Shown here: positions 26,541 through 35,606 of the stretch, piece by piece
How the letters are laid out: each line of letters starts with the position of its first letter
How positions within the stretch are numbered: the stretch's first letter is position 1
Source: Calothrix sp. PCC 7716
GTDB taxonomy: Bacteria > Cyanobacteriota > Cyanobacteriia > Cyanobacteriales > Nostocaceae
Reading direction: 5' to 3'
DNA length: 64,000 nt
Assembly: GCF_019977735.1 (NCBI RefSeq)
Contig: NZ_AP025018.1
Location: 3,782,001 to 3,846,000 of the forward strand
Made by a program: the position numbers and the translations under genes
The notes under the pieces: generated by a model
Told to the model about the DNA's origin: nothing
What the model saw: only the letters and a program-made list of their open reading frames with translations
Database searches by the model: none

Positions 26541-26634
26541 AGAGAGTTTGTCTACTTATTTAACAAATCTTAACCTTAGTAAGATATTTCTAAAAATAGT
26601 TAATAAAATAACCAACGATTAGGAATATAAACCC

Positions 26635-27963
26635 GTGCTACTAAGAAATCGAGTTATCAGTACAGTATTTTTAAGTTTATTGGCTATAAGTGGTTGCGCT
26701 TCTAGAAATACTTCAGGTCAAGGTAATGTAATATTTATTCACCCCGACGGTACAAGTCCCTCACATTGGGGCGCCGCGCGGATGTTGCATTATGGTCCAG
26801 ATGGCAGGTTAAATTGGGATAAAGCATCTAATTTAGGTGTCTACTTGGGACACATGAAAAACCAACTTACTGGTACTTCCAACGCAGGTGCAGTGACACA
26901 TGCGACGGGGGTAAAGGTAAACGCTGACTCATTTGGCTTAGATGAAAATTTTAGACCAATCGTTGCAGCATCAGGGAAGAATCAAACAATCGTTCAGGAA
27001 GCAATTGCAGCAGGGAAAAGCACAGCCCTCATCAACTCAGGTATGATTCATGAACCGGGTACAGGTGCTTTTGTGGCGAAAGTGCCTACTAGACGCAACT
27101 TTGCTGAAATTACCAAGCAAATTGTTGAGTCGAATGTTGATATTATTTTGGGTGGTGGTGAGATGTGGTATTTACCAAAGGGAACCGCTGGAAGACACAC
27201 TCCCGCAGAACAAAGTCAGCGTGCGGATGGTGTAAATTTAATTGAAGTTGCCAAGCAGAAAGGATATACAGTAGTATACGATCGCGACGAATTATTAAAG
27301 TTACCACCTGATACCAAGAAAATACTAGGTATTTTTGCAGCAGATGATACTTATAATGATGCATCTGAAGAGCAATTAAAGTTGGAAAATAAAGGTTTAT
27401 ACGTACCAACGGCGCCTACTGTTGGAGAGATGCTTGATGTAACTTTGAAAAACTTTGCTGCAAAGAATAAGAATTTTATAGTTGTGTTAGAAGAAGAAGG
27501 TACCGATAACTTTTCTAACTTTAATAATGCCGCAGGCGCCTTGGAAGCAATAAAGCGTGCAGATGATGCTGTTGGAGTTGCAATGAAGTTTATAGAAAAT
27601 AATTCAAATACTCTTATGGTTACTGCCGCAGATAGTGATGCAGGTGGTTTAGAAGTTGTAGGGGTTACAGAGAGAGATTTCCCCCTTGATAAACCACTAC
27701 CAGAAAAAAGTGGAAACGGGGCGCCTTGGGATGGTAAAGACGGTAAAGCCACCCTACCATTTGTTTCGGCGCCGGATAAACAAGGGAAACGTTTTCCGTT
27801 TGCTGTTGGTTGGTCAACTGGAGGAGATAACGCAGGTTCAATAGTTTCTAAAGCACACGGTCTAAATGCTGATAAGTTACCCAACACTTTAGATAACACC
27901 GATATATATCGTTTGATGTATTTAACATTGTTCGGTAAGGAAATTGCACCATACACTAAATAA
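26635..27963 (+). CDS. Alkaline phosphatase-superfamily lipoprotein, atypical metal site
   Basis: This is a 442-residue exported lipoprotein with the lipobox AISGC near residues 18-22. The start is GTG at 26635. The PhoA-type fold is recognised from VIFIHPDGTSPSHWG, the nucleophile region GTSNAGAVTHATG (Ser kept, preceding Asp replaced by Thr), GGGEMWYLP, EEEGTDNFSNFNNAAGALEA and LMVTAADSDAGGLEV. Compared with E. coli PhoA, His331 and His370 appear as Asn and Ser, and the His412 region (WSTGGDNAGS) is altered. It may use another metal or substrate, for example a phosphodiester or organic phosphate. No phosphate regulator gene is adjacent. Confidence 0.85.
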   Translation: MLLRNRVISTVFLSLLAISGCASRNTSGQGNVIFIHPDGTSPSHWGAARMLHYGPDGRLNWDKASNLGVYLGHMKNQLTGTSNAGAVTHATGVKVNADSFGLDENFRPIVAASGKNQTIVQEAIAAGKSTALINSGMIHEPGTGAFVAKVPTRRNFAEITKQIVESNVDIILGGGEMWYLPKGTAGRHTPAEQSQRADGVNLIEVAKQKGYTVVYDRDELLKLPPDTKKILGIFAADDTYNDASEEQLKLENKGLYVPTAPTVGEMLDVTLKNFAAKNKNFIVVLEEEGTDNFSNFNNAAGALEAIKRADDAVGVAMKFIENNSNTLMVTAADSDAGGLEVVGVTERDFPLDKPLPEKSGNGAPWDGKDGKATLPFVSAPDKQGKRFPFAVGWSTGGDNAGSIVSKAHGLNADKLPNTLDNTDIYRLMYLTLFGKEIAPYTK

Positions 27964-28054
27964 TTAAAACCTCAACGTGGCACAGGCATTCTGCCTGTGC
28001 TGTTTAAATCTTTATTGGTACAATTTTTATAGTAATCTAGCAAGTAAGTAACTA

Positions 28055-28360
28055 ATGATTTCAAATGAAATAGGCGGACAACTGCACCACCGCTCAACGA
28101 TAGGTGAACCCTTAACAAACTCAGAGAAAGAGCAGCTAGATGCCTGGTATGCACAGCTTGACGCAATTGAAAGCAAGCTGCTTAGTAAGAACACGGACTC
28201 TCAAATTGACACGAAAATATTGCAAAATCAGCTTGAAGCGTCTTTAAGCCAGTTAACATTTGTAACTCAACGCATTCAACAAATATCTAAAGAAAATGAG
28301 GATTTACGCAAGGAAATTAGTGTATTGAAGCAACAATTGACAGTTCGACGTTCAGCATGA
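28055..28360 (+). CDS. Small coiled-coil protein paired with HNH endonuclease
   Basis: The protein has 101 residues with no known domain. The first 35 residues (STIGEPLTNSEKEQLDAWYAQ) precede two long heptad-rich helices: DTKILQNQLEASLSQLTFVTQRIQQIS, then ENEDLRKEISVLKQQL. It is likely a dimeric coiled coil. Its stop overlaps the start of the HNH gene by 4 bases (ATGA at 28357-28360), so the two are translationally coupled and probably act together. I infer an accessory or control partner. Confidence 0.7.
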   Translation: MISNEIGGQLHHRSTIGEPLTNSEKEQLDAWYAQLDAIESKLLSKNTDSQIDTKILQNQLEASLSQLTFVTQRIQQISKENEDLRKEISVLKQQLTVRRSA

Positions 28361-28899
28361 CTATATCAAAAGAAATACGAGAACAAGTTCAGCAACGGGC
28401 AAACTATGCGTGCGAATTTTGTGGCGTAAGAGAAACCGATGTAGGAGGAACTCTAACAATAGATCACTACCAACCTCAATCGAAAGGAGGTTCTGATAAA
28501 TTAGAAAACTTGATTTACTCCTGTGCTTGTTGTAATCAATATAAACAAGATTATTGGAATACGGATGAGTCTTCACCTAAGTTGTGGAACCCTCGCTCTG
28601 AACTTTACGAGAAACATTTTATTGAGTTAGAGGATGGGCAGCTAGTAGCTCTAACTTTAACAGGAGAATTTACTTGTAAACGGTTACGACTAAATCGTCC
28701 ACCTTTAATTGCTCATCGTCTTCAACGCCGTCGCCAAGCAGAAAAAACTCGTTTGCTAGAACAATACCAAGATGTAGTTTTGTCGCTGACTCAATTAAAC
28801 ACCCAATTAACTAATTTAGTCACAGAACAGCAAGACCTATTGAAACAACAACGAGATATATTACGAGCTTTACTTAGGAATCAGCAAGATAGTTTTTAA
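28357..28899 (+). CDS. HNH endonuclease
   Basis: This 180-residue nuclease has a zinc-braced HNH/McrA-type domain in the first 70 residues: CEFCGVRE, LTIDHYQPQSKGG (Asp-His of the active site), LENLIYSCACCNQYKQD (Asn and the second Cys pair). After it comes LWNPRSELYEKHF, common in this family, and a C-terminal coiled coil (LLEQYQDVVLSLTQLNTQL onward). The DNA target is unknown. Free-standing HNH genes of this type occur in many cyanobacteria, with either mobile or defence roles. Coupled to the upstream coiled-coil gene. Confidence 0.88.
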   Translation: MTISKEIREQVQQRANYACEFCGVRETDVGGTLTIDHYQPQSKGGSDKLENLIYSCACCNQYKQDYWNTDESSPKLWNPRSELYEKHFIELEDGQLVALTLTGEFTCKRLRLNRPPLIAHRLQRRRQAEKTRLLEQYQDVVLSLTQLNTQLTNLVTEQQDLLKQQRDILRALLRNQQDSF

Positions 28900-29388
28900 T
28901 ACTCAAGAATAAATACTCTGATGTTTATATATGCTTACGCTGCATAAAATTGATTTATGGCTTGCAATACTTAAAGTTTTTTATACTAGATAATGCATTA
29001 ATAAGTATGTATGTCAATGGTTATCTTGCTGAACACCTTAATTACTAATCGTAGTTACTACTATTCATATAATGTTCCATAAGTTCCGTTTGCAGAAACT
29101 CTGTATCATCTGTGTTATGGGCTTGCAGGATAATCGATTCAACCTCCTGATTGGAACAGCGTCAAAATCTGTAAGATGCGCGCGAAAGCGCGAAAACTGC
29201 GTCCTTCGTTCGCGACTCATGACAAAAGTCTAGATTTTACCCGTTTGCAGTATAAATATTTCCATCTCTTGCCTCTGTGTACTCTGCGTCTCTATGGTAA
29301 TAATATTTATCAGTAAAATTTATAACATAAAACACTTGGTTTAATGGCACCAATTAATCAAATCGGTTTACAAAATTATTTCTTATCA
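28900..29388. other. Intergenic stretch with possible small relic
   Basis: No gene is supported. On the minus strand, 29045-29160 reads NQEVESIILQAHNTDDTEFL and a further 14 residues to a TAG, which could be the tail of a lost gene. The part around 29181-29220 is unusually GC-rich (GATGCGCGCGAAAGCGCG). A CACAGAGACGCAGAG-type repeat lies at 29271-29297. Confidence 0.4.
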
Positions 29389-30663
29389 TTATGATTTATT
29401 AGAGAGAGGCGCCCCCACATTTTTGAAACGTTCTTTAGCTTCAGTAAACGCAGCTTGCATAACAGATTGAATTTGTTTTGGGTCAGGTTTTTTGCCTCCC
29501 ACTACATCACCGAAATAAACACAAGCAGCTTCACCTAATGCCCAGGTATATGAAGCAGCCCAATATGCAGCAATTACACTACCAAAACCAGGTATAAATT
29601 TCACAAGTTCTCTTCCTATCACTTGCGCCAGAAAACCACCAGCAATTGCACTAACAATTCCTCCAGCTTGTGATTGCGTGAGGTTTTGTCCGTATAATTT
29701 TCCTAATAACCCAACCATTGATACTTGTAGTGCCGTTAGTACTGGCATGGTCGCGAAGGGTAACGGAACTGCGGCAAGTGTTGCTGCTATTACACCAAAA
29801 GCATACATATAGCGTCGTGCGACATTGCGGTATAAGTTACCAATTTGATTACTTGCTTGTTTATCTAAATCTAATAATTGGTAAATCGCGCGTGCTTCAG
29901 CTTCGGGTAATAAATCAGCCAAAGTATCGCGTAATGTTTCTAAACCATAAAATACTGGCTCGTAACCGTCTTCTTCTAAAGTAAAGTCAATCAAAATTGA
30001 AGCATCGTATAAACCTTTAAAGTCTTCTTTAATTGCTGTATACGCGCGGTTGACTTCTTCATAGTCAGGGGGATAAGCAGGATGATTATCTACACCCTGT
30101 GGATAAACTTCGTGTACACAGGTGACAGCAAGTAAAAACGGAATATCTTTGTACTTATCTCGTAGTTGTTTGGCGATTTGCCGTAATGTATCGGTAGCAA
30201 AATCGTTTATTTTTATAGTTAATATCAAAACTCTGGCACCACGAGCTTGTTGCTGTAAATCGCCAATAAGCTCTTGAATAATACTTTGAGTATCCTGATT
30301 AACATCACCTAAGCCGACTGTATCAGTAAAAATCAACAAAGGTAAATCGTTAGAAGGGTAAGCATAACGTTCTGTATGCTGCGTATGCGGTCGAAATCCT
30401 TGTCCGATAATTTCTGGGGAGACACCTGTCAAACCTCTAACTATCGAGCTTTTACCAGCTTGCGGTTTACCAATTAGCAAAGCTTCTGTTGTCGGTAATT
30501 GCGCCTTGACAGTTTTCAATATTTCTGCTATCTGCGTATCGCTAACGTTAAATAAATTAACAACAGTTTTAGCTACTTGCTCAGTTGGCAGCAGTTCTAC
30601 AAAGCGCGATGCAGTTTTGTTCCAAACATCCACAATTGGATTGGTATTTTTCGGCTGACTCAT
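29389..30663 (-). CDS. Era/YcjF-type GTPase with DUF697 membrane domain
   Basis: The protein has 424 residues from the ATG at 30663; the frame is open to a GTG at 30702. The G domain has the P-loop LLIGKPQAGKSSIVRGLTG (G1), a Thr-bearing switch, DTVGLGD (G3), and ILTIKIND and LAVTCVHEVYP in place of a canonical NKxD. The C-terminal half carries hydrophobic stretches (YMYAFGVIAATLAAVPLPFA, AGGIVSAIAGGFLAQVIG, FGSVIAAYWAASYTWALG) of the DUF697 type. Proteins with this layout associate with membranes, but their role is not settled. It is divergent from the toxin-antitoxin genes. Confidence 0.82.
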   Translation of the reverse strand: MSQPKNTNPIVDVWNKTASRFVELLPTEQVAKTVVNLFNVSDTQIAEILKTVKAQLPTTEALLIGKPQAGKSSIVRGLTGVSPEIIGQGFRPHTQHTERYAYPSNDLPLLIFTDTVGLGDVNQDTQSIIQELIGDLQQQARGARVLILTIKINDFATDTLRQIAKQLRDKYKDIPFLLAVTCVHEVYPQGVDNHPAYPPDYEEVNRAYTAIKEDFKGLYDASILIDFTLEEDGYEPVFYGLETLRDTLADLLPEAEARAIYQLLDLDKQASNQIGNLYRNVARRYMYAFGVIAATLAAVPLPFATMPVLTALQVSMVGLLGKLYGQNLTQSQAGGIVSAIAGGFLAQVIGRELVKFIPGFGSVIAAYWAASYTWALGEAACVYFGDVVGGKKPDPKQIQSVMQAAFTEAKERFKNVGAPLSNKS

Positions 30664-30864
30664 TGCCCTTGAATCCCCCGCGTTTCGGTCATATAGATTC
30701 ACCTGCTTTAATTCTAGAGCATTCTGGATTATCGGTGTCGGGGCGCCATAGCCAAAAATTTGCAGTAAAAACCGAATTCAGGGTTGTCTCTTCAGATATA
30801 GAACTCATGACACAATATAAATAATCAAAACTGAAGATGCGTTTTAGAACGTGAAATCGGCTAT

Positions 30865-31719
30865 ATGAAAACATATGAGTTTCCAGCCCAAGTAAATGCA
30901 GAAGGTAAAATTGAATTACCAAACACGCTTTTGCAGCAGTTACAACAAAATCAGCAACTCAAAGTTATCATCATGGTGGAGCCGAGTCAAGATGAAGTCT
31001 CTGATGAAGCTCGGCGCCCTCTTGCAAATGAACAATTAACAAAAAGTTACGAAGATGATGCTGCGTATACTTCGCAAATTACACCTACAGTTCTCAAAGT
31101 AATTTATATTTTGCTCAAAACACCCGAAATTTTAGCATTTCCATTATTAGAACTTGCTAATACGACTGGGGTAGCATTAGAAACTCTTAAGAATATTTTA
31201 GAAAACTTATATAAATTAGGCTATCTTTACCGACAACCAAGAGGAGGTTATCGGATTTCTAACTATATTAAGCTTTTTGAACGTTGGGAAATTGGGTATG
31301 TTGAAAGTTTACGTCCAAAATTGTTACTTGAGACTTTTACTTATACTGAAGAACGTAAATTTTCTGAAATAGCTGTAAAGATAATTGAACTAGCAAGTAA
31401 AAATAATTTTTTGATAGGTGGAGAACTGGGAGCGTCACTTGCAATACCTTACTTGGTTCCTCAGCGTGCAACATTGCACGTCGTCGATAATTACGATTTG
31501 ATTGTAGATAAACTTCAACTCAAGCCTAGTCCTAGAGGTGAAATTTATTTTTTAAAACAATTTGGTAATTTAAATCATGGTAGTTATGACCAAGGTTCGT
31601 ATATTGCCGACCCATTATTAATTCATGCAGAATTAATGATTGAAAGCAATGACAGACTTGAAGAAACTGCTAAAAGAATATTTACTAAATATATTATAAG
31701 TAGGCAGCCAGATGAGTGA
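30865..31719 (+). CDS. AbiEi-like antitoxin with fused N-terminal antitoxin domain
   Basis: The protein has 284 residues. The first 45 (MKTYEFPAQVNAEGKIELPN, then LLQQLQQNQQLKVIIMVEPS) match small stand-alone cyanobacterial antitoxins. Residues 80-140 form a winged helix (VLKVIYILLKTPEILAFPLL through LYKLGYLYRQPRGGYRIS). The rest (IGGELGASLAIPYLVPQRATLHVVDNYDLIV, GSYIADPLLIHAELM) resembles AbiEi-type antitoxins that pair with nucleotidyltransferase toxins. Its last 8 bases overlap the start of the next gene, a broken toxin. I infer a type IV-like toxin-antitoxin locus, with this gene intact. Confidence 0.68.
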   Translation: MKTYEFPAQVNAEGKIELPNTLLQQLQQNQQLKVIIMVEPSQDEVSDEARRPLANEQLTKSYEDDAAYTSQITPTVLKVIYILLKTPEILAFPLLELANTTGVALETLKNILENLYKLGYLYRQPRGGYRISNYIKLFERWEIGYVESLRPKLLLETFTYTEERKFSEIAVKIIELASKNNFLIGGELGASLAIPYLVPQRATLHVVDNYDLIVDKLQLKPSPRGEIYFLKQFGNLNHGSYDQGSYIADPLLIHAELMIESNDRLEETAKRIFTKYIISRQPDE

Positions 31720-32521
31720 AGACCAGGAGAAAAAGCTAGTTTTACTAGATATAAAAACTGTCGCTGATAGATTATAACTCTCTTTATTAGTAGTAGGAGC
31801 CGGGGCAAGAATTTTAGTTTTTGACAACCGTTATAATGTCGAAGGACGAACAACAATAGATTTAGATGTCGCAGTACAAGTTAATAACTGGTAAGAGTTC
31901 CAAGTTTTGAGCGAAGAAATGACTCAGGGAAGCAGTCCACTTTTTCGGGCAACACGTGTTCAGCACAAATTTATACATATTGCAACTGGTATTGAGATTG
32001 ATATTGTACCTTTTGGCGCCATTGGGCAGCCAAACCAAAAAATACAATGGGTTGATGGTAATCAAATGAATGTGCTTGGATTAAATGAAGCATTTTCGAT
32101 GGCTGAATTGCAAAAAATTGAGGAACTAGAAATTAAGGTTATTAGTGTTATGGCTTTTATTGTTCTAAAGCTAATTGCCTGGAATGACCGAAAAGCTAGA
32201 AAAGATTTAGAAGATATTTATTTTATACTTGATAAATACGATATTATAGATATACTTTCCGAAGAAAATCAAGATTTACAAGGAATCGTTGAACATGAAG
32301 CAGCAGCTTTCTTTCTTGGATGTGAAATTAAAAGAACTTTTAGCCAGACTGTAATCAACGAAATTGAGCAAATACTGACAAAAATATTGCAAAAACAAAA
32401 TGTTTTATTTCCACAATTAATTTCTCTCATATTTGACCAAGATGAATGGGATGCTCAATTTTATACAATTGTAGCTAAGTTTGAAGCTTTGCAAAAAGGA
32501 ATTGAGTTTACTAGCACATAA
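31712..32521 (+). pseudogene. AbiEii-like nucleotidyltransferase toxin with two nonsense codons
   Basis: Read from the ATG at 31712, the frame gives a nucleotidyltransferase-like protein broken by TAA at 31775-31777 (codon 22) and TAA at 31892-31894 (codon 61), with no frameshift. Across the stops the sequence continues as expected: LLVVGAGARILVFDNRY, RTTIDLDVAVQV (the metal-binding Asp-x-Asp), GIEIDIVPFG and ARKDLEDIYFIL. The part after the second stop could still be translated from 31907, but without the catalytic residues. It overlaps the AbiEi-like gene. It is probably an inactivated toxin; both stops are one base from Glu codons. Confidence 0.72.
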
Positions 32522-32674
32522 GCAATTAGTTAGTACTTTAACATTTTAAAACGGTGCCTACTATTTTTGCATATGTTGGGAGTTACTAGAAGTATTAATT
32601 AGTGTTGCATGATAATATGACCTAACAAACGTGAGTTATGTTGGGTTACGTTCCTCCACCCAACCTACTGACCT

Positions 32675-34945
32675 ATGTCTTATATAAAACGGCGCCAATT
32701 TTTACAATTTGCTGGTTCTGCGTTAGCTGCTGCTGGTTTTAGTCAGTTGGATATTATGCGGCAATCGCAGGAGTATGGTAAGGTTCTGGCACAAAGTACT
32801 CCGCGTAAATTAGCGCTGCTTGTAGGAATTAATGAATATATCAATAATATTCCTCCTTTAGGTGGTTGCGAGCAAGATGTTTTGTTGCAACGGGAGTTAT
32901 TGATACATCGCTTTGGTTTTAAGGATGCGGATATTTTACCTTTGATTGGTAAGCAAGCTACACGTCAAGGTATATTACAAGCTTTTAATGAACATTTAAT
33001 TAAACAAGCTAAACCTGGTGATGTGGTTGTTTTCCACTTTTCTGGACATGGTTCGCTAGTACAAGACAAAGACCGTGATACACCTGATAAATTAAATAGT
33101 ACCTTAGTTCCTGTGGATAGTTCTTTACCTGAAAATGGAGGTGTGGTGCTAGATATTATGGGACATACATTATTTATGTTAATGTATGCGCTGCAAACCG
33201 ATAATGTTACGATGGTGTTAGATAGTTGTCACTCAGGAGGTGCGAAACGAGGTAGGTTTAGAGTTCGCTCACGTTCTGGTGGCAGTGATTTTCTACCGAG
33301 TCCCGCAGAATTTGAAGAACAGCGTAAATGGTTGGCAAAAACAGGACTATCTCAACAGGATTTTATTAAGAAACGGCGCCAAAATGTCGCTAAGGGTACT
33401 GTAATTACTGCTGTCAAACGCGACCAATTTGCAATGGATGGTCAATTTAGTGGCTTTGATGCGGGTGTTTTTACTTATGCGTTAACTCAGTACCTTTGGC
33501 AAAAAACAGCGAATGAGTCTTTAACTACAACCTTTTCTAACGTTAATCAAAGCGCTAAAAAAATAGCATGGGAGCAAAGGGGAGGTTTAGATAAAGAACC
33601 TGAAATTGAATCAAATTTGAAGCCAAATCAAAATAAATTAATATATTTCTCTCCTGTTAAAACTATTCCTGCCGAAGCTGTAGTTACTGGTGTTAGTGGC
33701 GCCCCTCCAAACAGTAACATTGAGTTATGGTTGGGTGGTATAGAAGCGCAAAGCTTAGAAGGATTCAACGAAAAATCAATTTTAAATATTATAGATGCCA
33801 AGGGTGAAGCAGCAGGACAGGTACAAATCGAATCGCGTCAAGGATTAAATGCCAAAGCGAGGTTAGTAAGTGCGACAAAAGTCCAACCTGCTCCTGGAAC
33901 GCTTTTACAAGAAAGTATTCGCACTATCCCGAAAAATTTAACTTTGAAAATTGGACTTGATGAGACTTTGCTTGATAGTGCTGCCATTGGACAAGCACAA
34001 CAAGCACTGCAAACTATTCCACGTGTTGAAGCAGTTACAGGGCAACAAGAAACCCATTATGTGCTTGGTCGCATGAGTAAAACCCAGCATGAACAATTAC
34101 AGCGACGAGTCGCAAATTTACCTGCTGTTGGTAGTATTGGTTTGTTTTCCCCTACTTTAGATGCAATAGTTGCTACTTCGTTTGGAAGTACAGGTGAAGC
34201 TGTAAATGTAGCTGTTACAAGGTTACAACCGCAATTAAAATCATTGCTTGCAGGTCGTGTTGTTAGGTATATATTGGGCAATGCTGGCACATCAAGAGTC
34301 AATATCAACGTTAAAATGATTGTTGCCGATAGTAAAAAAGTTCTCGGTCAAGCTTTTACAGCGCGCGGTATCGGCAAAAATACAGGCGCCAGTCAACCAA
34401 ATAAACCTGTTACACTATCAGACTCAGGTATACCAAAATTACCAGTAGGGATGAAAGTTGCCTTTCAAATCCAAAATAACGAAACTGTACCGCTTTATGT
34501 CAGCATTTTATCGATAGATAGCAGTGGAAAAATGGACGTAATTTTTCCCTTCGACTGGTCGTCTTCTGAAGGTGACGCTTTGATACAACCTGGTAAACAA
34601 GTTTTAATACCTGAGTCAGGAGCAAATAATTCTACCTTACAAGTTTCTGAACCTCAAGGATTTTCAGAAGCTCTTATTATTGCTAGCACCTCACCTTTAC
34701 GCGACTCGCTTCGGGTTTTACAAACACTCGCAGCTTCCAGGGGAGTTGCAGGTAAACGCAGTTTTATTCCCGCAGTCACGGGTGACGAATTTTTGAACTT
34801 GACCGATAGTTTAATTGATGATTTAGATAGAACTACTCGCGGTCCTAGTACTGGTAACACACCACTTGCTTCTGATGTGCGTGGAATTGACGTTAATAAA
34901 GTAGCCACAATGTCAATTCCATTTGAAGTTACAAAACTAGTGTAA
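32675..34945 (+). CDS. Tat-exported metacaspase (caspase family peptidase)
   Basis: This is a 756-residue peptidase C14-type protein. The N-terminus KRRQFLQFAGSALAAAGF is a twin-arginine signal, so it is exported folded. The caspase p20 domain (residues 44-330) starts KLALLVGINEY. The catalytic dyad is His125 (VVFHFSGHG) and Cys185 (MVLDSCHSGG). The acidic loop DRDTPDKLNSTLVP follows the family pattern. The last 250 residues include MKVAFQIQNNETVPLYVSIL, SIDSSGKMDVIFPFD and IASTSPLRDS, typical of a DUF4384-like domain. Metacaspases cleave after Arg or Lys. It is a single-gene unit; the nearby tiny TPR-like gene may be functionally related. Confidence 0.92.
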   Translation: MSYIKRRQFLQFAGSALAAAGFSQLDIMRQSQEYGKVLAQSTPRKLALLVGINEYINNIPPLGGCEQDVLLQRELLIHRFGFKDADILPLIGKQATRQGILQAFNEHLIKQAKPGDVVVFHFSGHGSLVQDKDRDTPDKLNSTLVPVDSSLPENGGVVLDIMGHTLFMLMYALQTDNVTMVLDSCHSGGAKRGRFRVRSRSGGSDFLPSPAEFEEQRKWLAKTGLSQQDFIKKRRQNVAKGTVITAVKRDQFAMDGQFSGFDAGVFTYALTQYLWQKTANESLTTTFSNVNQSAKKIAWEQRGGLDKEPEIESNLKPNQNKLIYFSPVKTIPAEAVVTGVSGAPPNSNIELWLGGIEAQSLEGFNEKSILNIIDAKGEAAGQVQIESRQGLNAKARLVSATKVQPAPGTLLQESIRTIPKNLTLKIGLDETLLDSAAIGQAQQALQTIPRVEAVTGQQETHYVLGRMSKTQHEQLQRRVANLPAVGSIGLFSPTLDAIVATSFGSTGEAVNVAVTRLQPQLKSLLAGRVVRYILGNAGTSRVNINVKMIVADSKKVLGQAFTARGIGKNTGASQPNKPVTLSDSGIPKLPVGMKVAFQIQNNETVPLYVSILSIDSSGKMDVIFPFDWSSSEGDALIQPGKQVLIPESGANNSTLQVSEPQGFSEALIIASTSPLRDSLRVLQTLAASRGVAGKRSFIPAVTGDEFLNLTDSLIDDLDRTTRGPSTGNTPLASDVRGIDVNKVATMSIPFEVTKLV

Positions 34946-35263
34946 ATACTGATATTTTTTCTTAACTTCTATGCCAATATCTAAATAATATAGATAATAA
35001 TCTTACTTATTTTATCAGGTTATCTCATTCATCATCTACCCAATTCTGGCAAGTCTACCGGGCTACAAAGTTATACTTTATTCAGAAGATAATAACAAGG
35101 GTGTTTACGGTATTCGGCGCCACCATTTTCTTCAAGCAGGTGTAACATAGAAGCTTGTGTCCACTACGCTCGCAAATTGCATAATTAATGGTAAACGAGA
35201 TATAAGTTTAATTAGAAGCTGACTCTTAACAATTTAGTTTATATTTATCTGGTATAGAAACTT
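34946..35263. other. Intergenic stretch
   Basis: No gene, stable hairpin or repeat of note was seen here, apart from one GGCGCC at about 35115. It probably contains the promoter of the following small gene. Confidence 0.5.
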
Positions 35264-35506
35264 ATGGGTAGCAAGATAAACGTTATATTTTTTGTTCTAC
35301 TTATTGCCGTTGCAACTCCTGTAACTCTCATTCCTGACTCTTCTGGAGCAACGCAGACAGCGTTTCAAACGCCATATGGTCGTAAGGCCAAAGCTAGTAG
35401 ACTGTTTAAACAAGGTATTAATCAGTACCAAAGTAATCAATATCGAGCAGCTTTACAATCTTGGGCACAGGCAATTACTATTTATCGGACGACGAAAAAA
35501 CGGTAG
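35264..35506 (+). CDS. Small exported protein with one TPR-like unit
   Basis: The protein has 80 residues. The signal sequence is KINVIFFVLLIAVATPVTLI, and the mature part carries one tetratricopeptide-like helical pair, ASRLFKQGINQYQSNQYRAAL with QSWAQAITIYR. The same unit begins the longer TPR-CHAT proteins of this organism (compare GRIRYEAGRFTEAANIWRQA at 59143-61767), so it may be a short relative or a truncated gene. The stop codon TAG is formed where the GTAGAGACG palindrome begins. Confidence 0.6.
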   Translation: MGSKINVIFFVLLIAVATPVTLIPDSSGATQTAFQTPYGRKAKASRLFKQGINQYQSNQYRAALQSWAQAITIYRTTKKR

Positions 35507-35530
35507 AGACGTTACATGTAACGTCTCTAC
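35503..35530. repeat. 28-nt perfect palindrome (GTAGAGACGTTACA arm)
   Basis: A perfect 14-bp dyad at the stop of the small TPR-like gene, probably also ending its transcript. It is followed (35531-35592) by three tandem copies of a CACAGGCAGGGATGC unit. Confidence 0.75.
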
Positions 35531-35606
35531 AGCACAGGCAGGGATGCTGCACAGGCAGGGATGCTGCACAGGCAGGGATGCCTGTGCTACAAGAGGGGGT
35601 TTAAAT

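Noticed and set aside
27281-27290. HIP1 palindrome GCGATCGC
   Set aside because: The sequence is ACGATCGCGA, one base off; no full HIP1 was found by eye.
31712-32521. Stop-codon reassignment or recoding in the AbiEii-like gene
   Set aside because: All other genes use TAA as stop, and two separate Glu-to-TAA changes are simply explained by decay.
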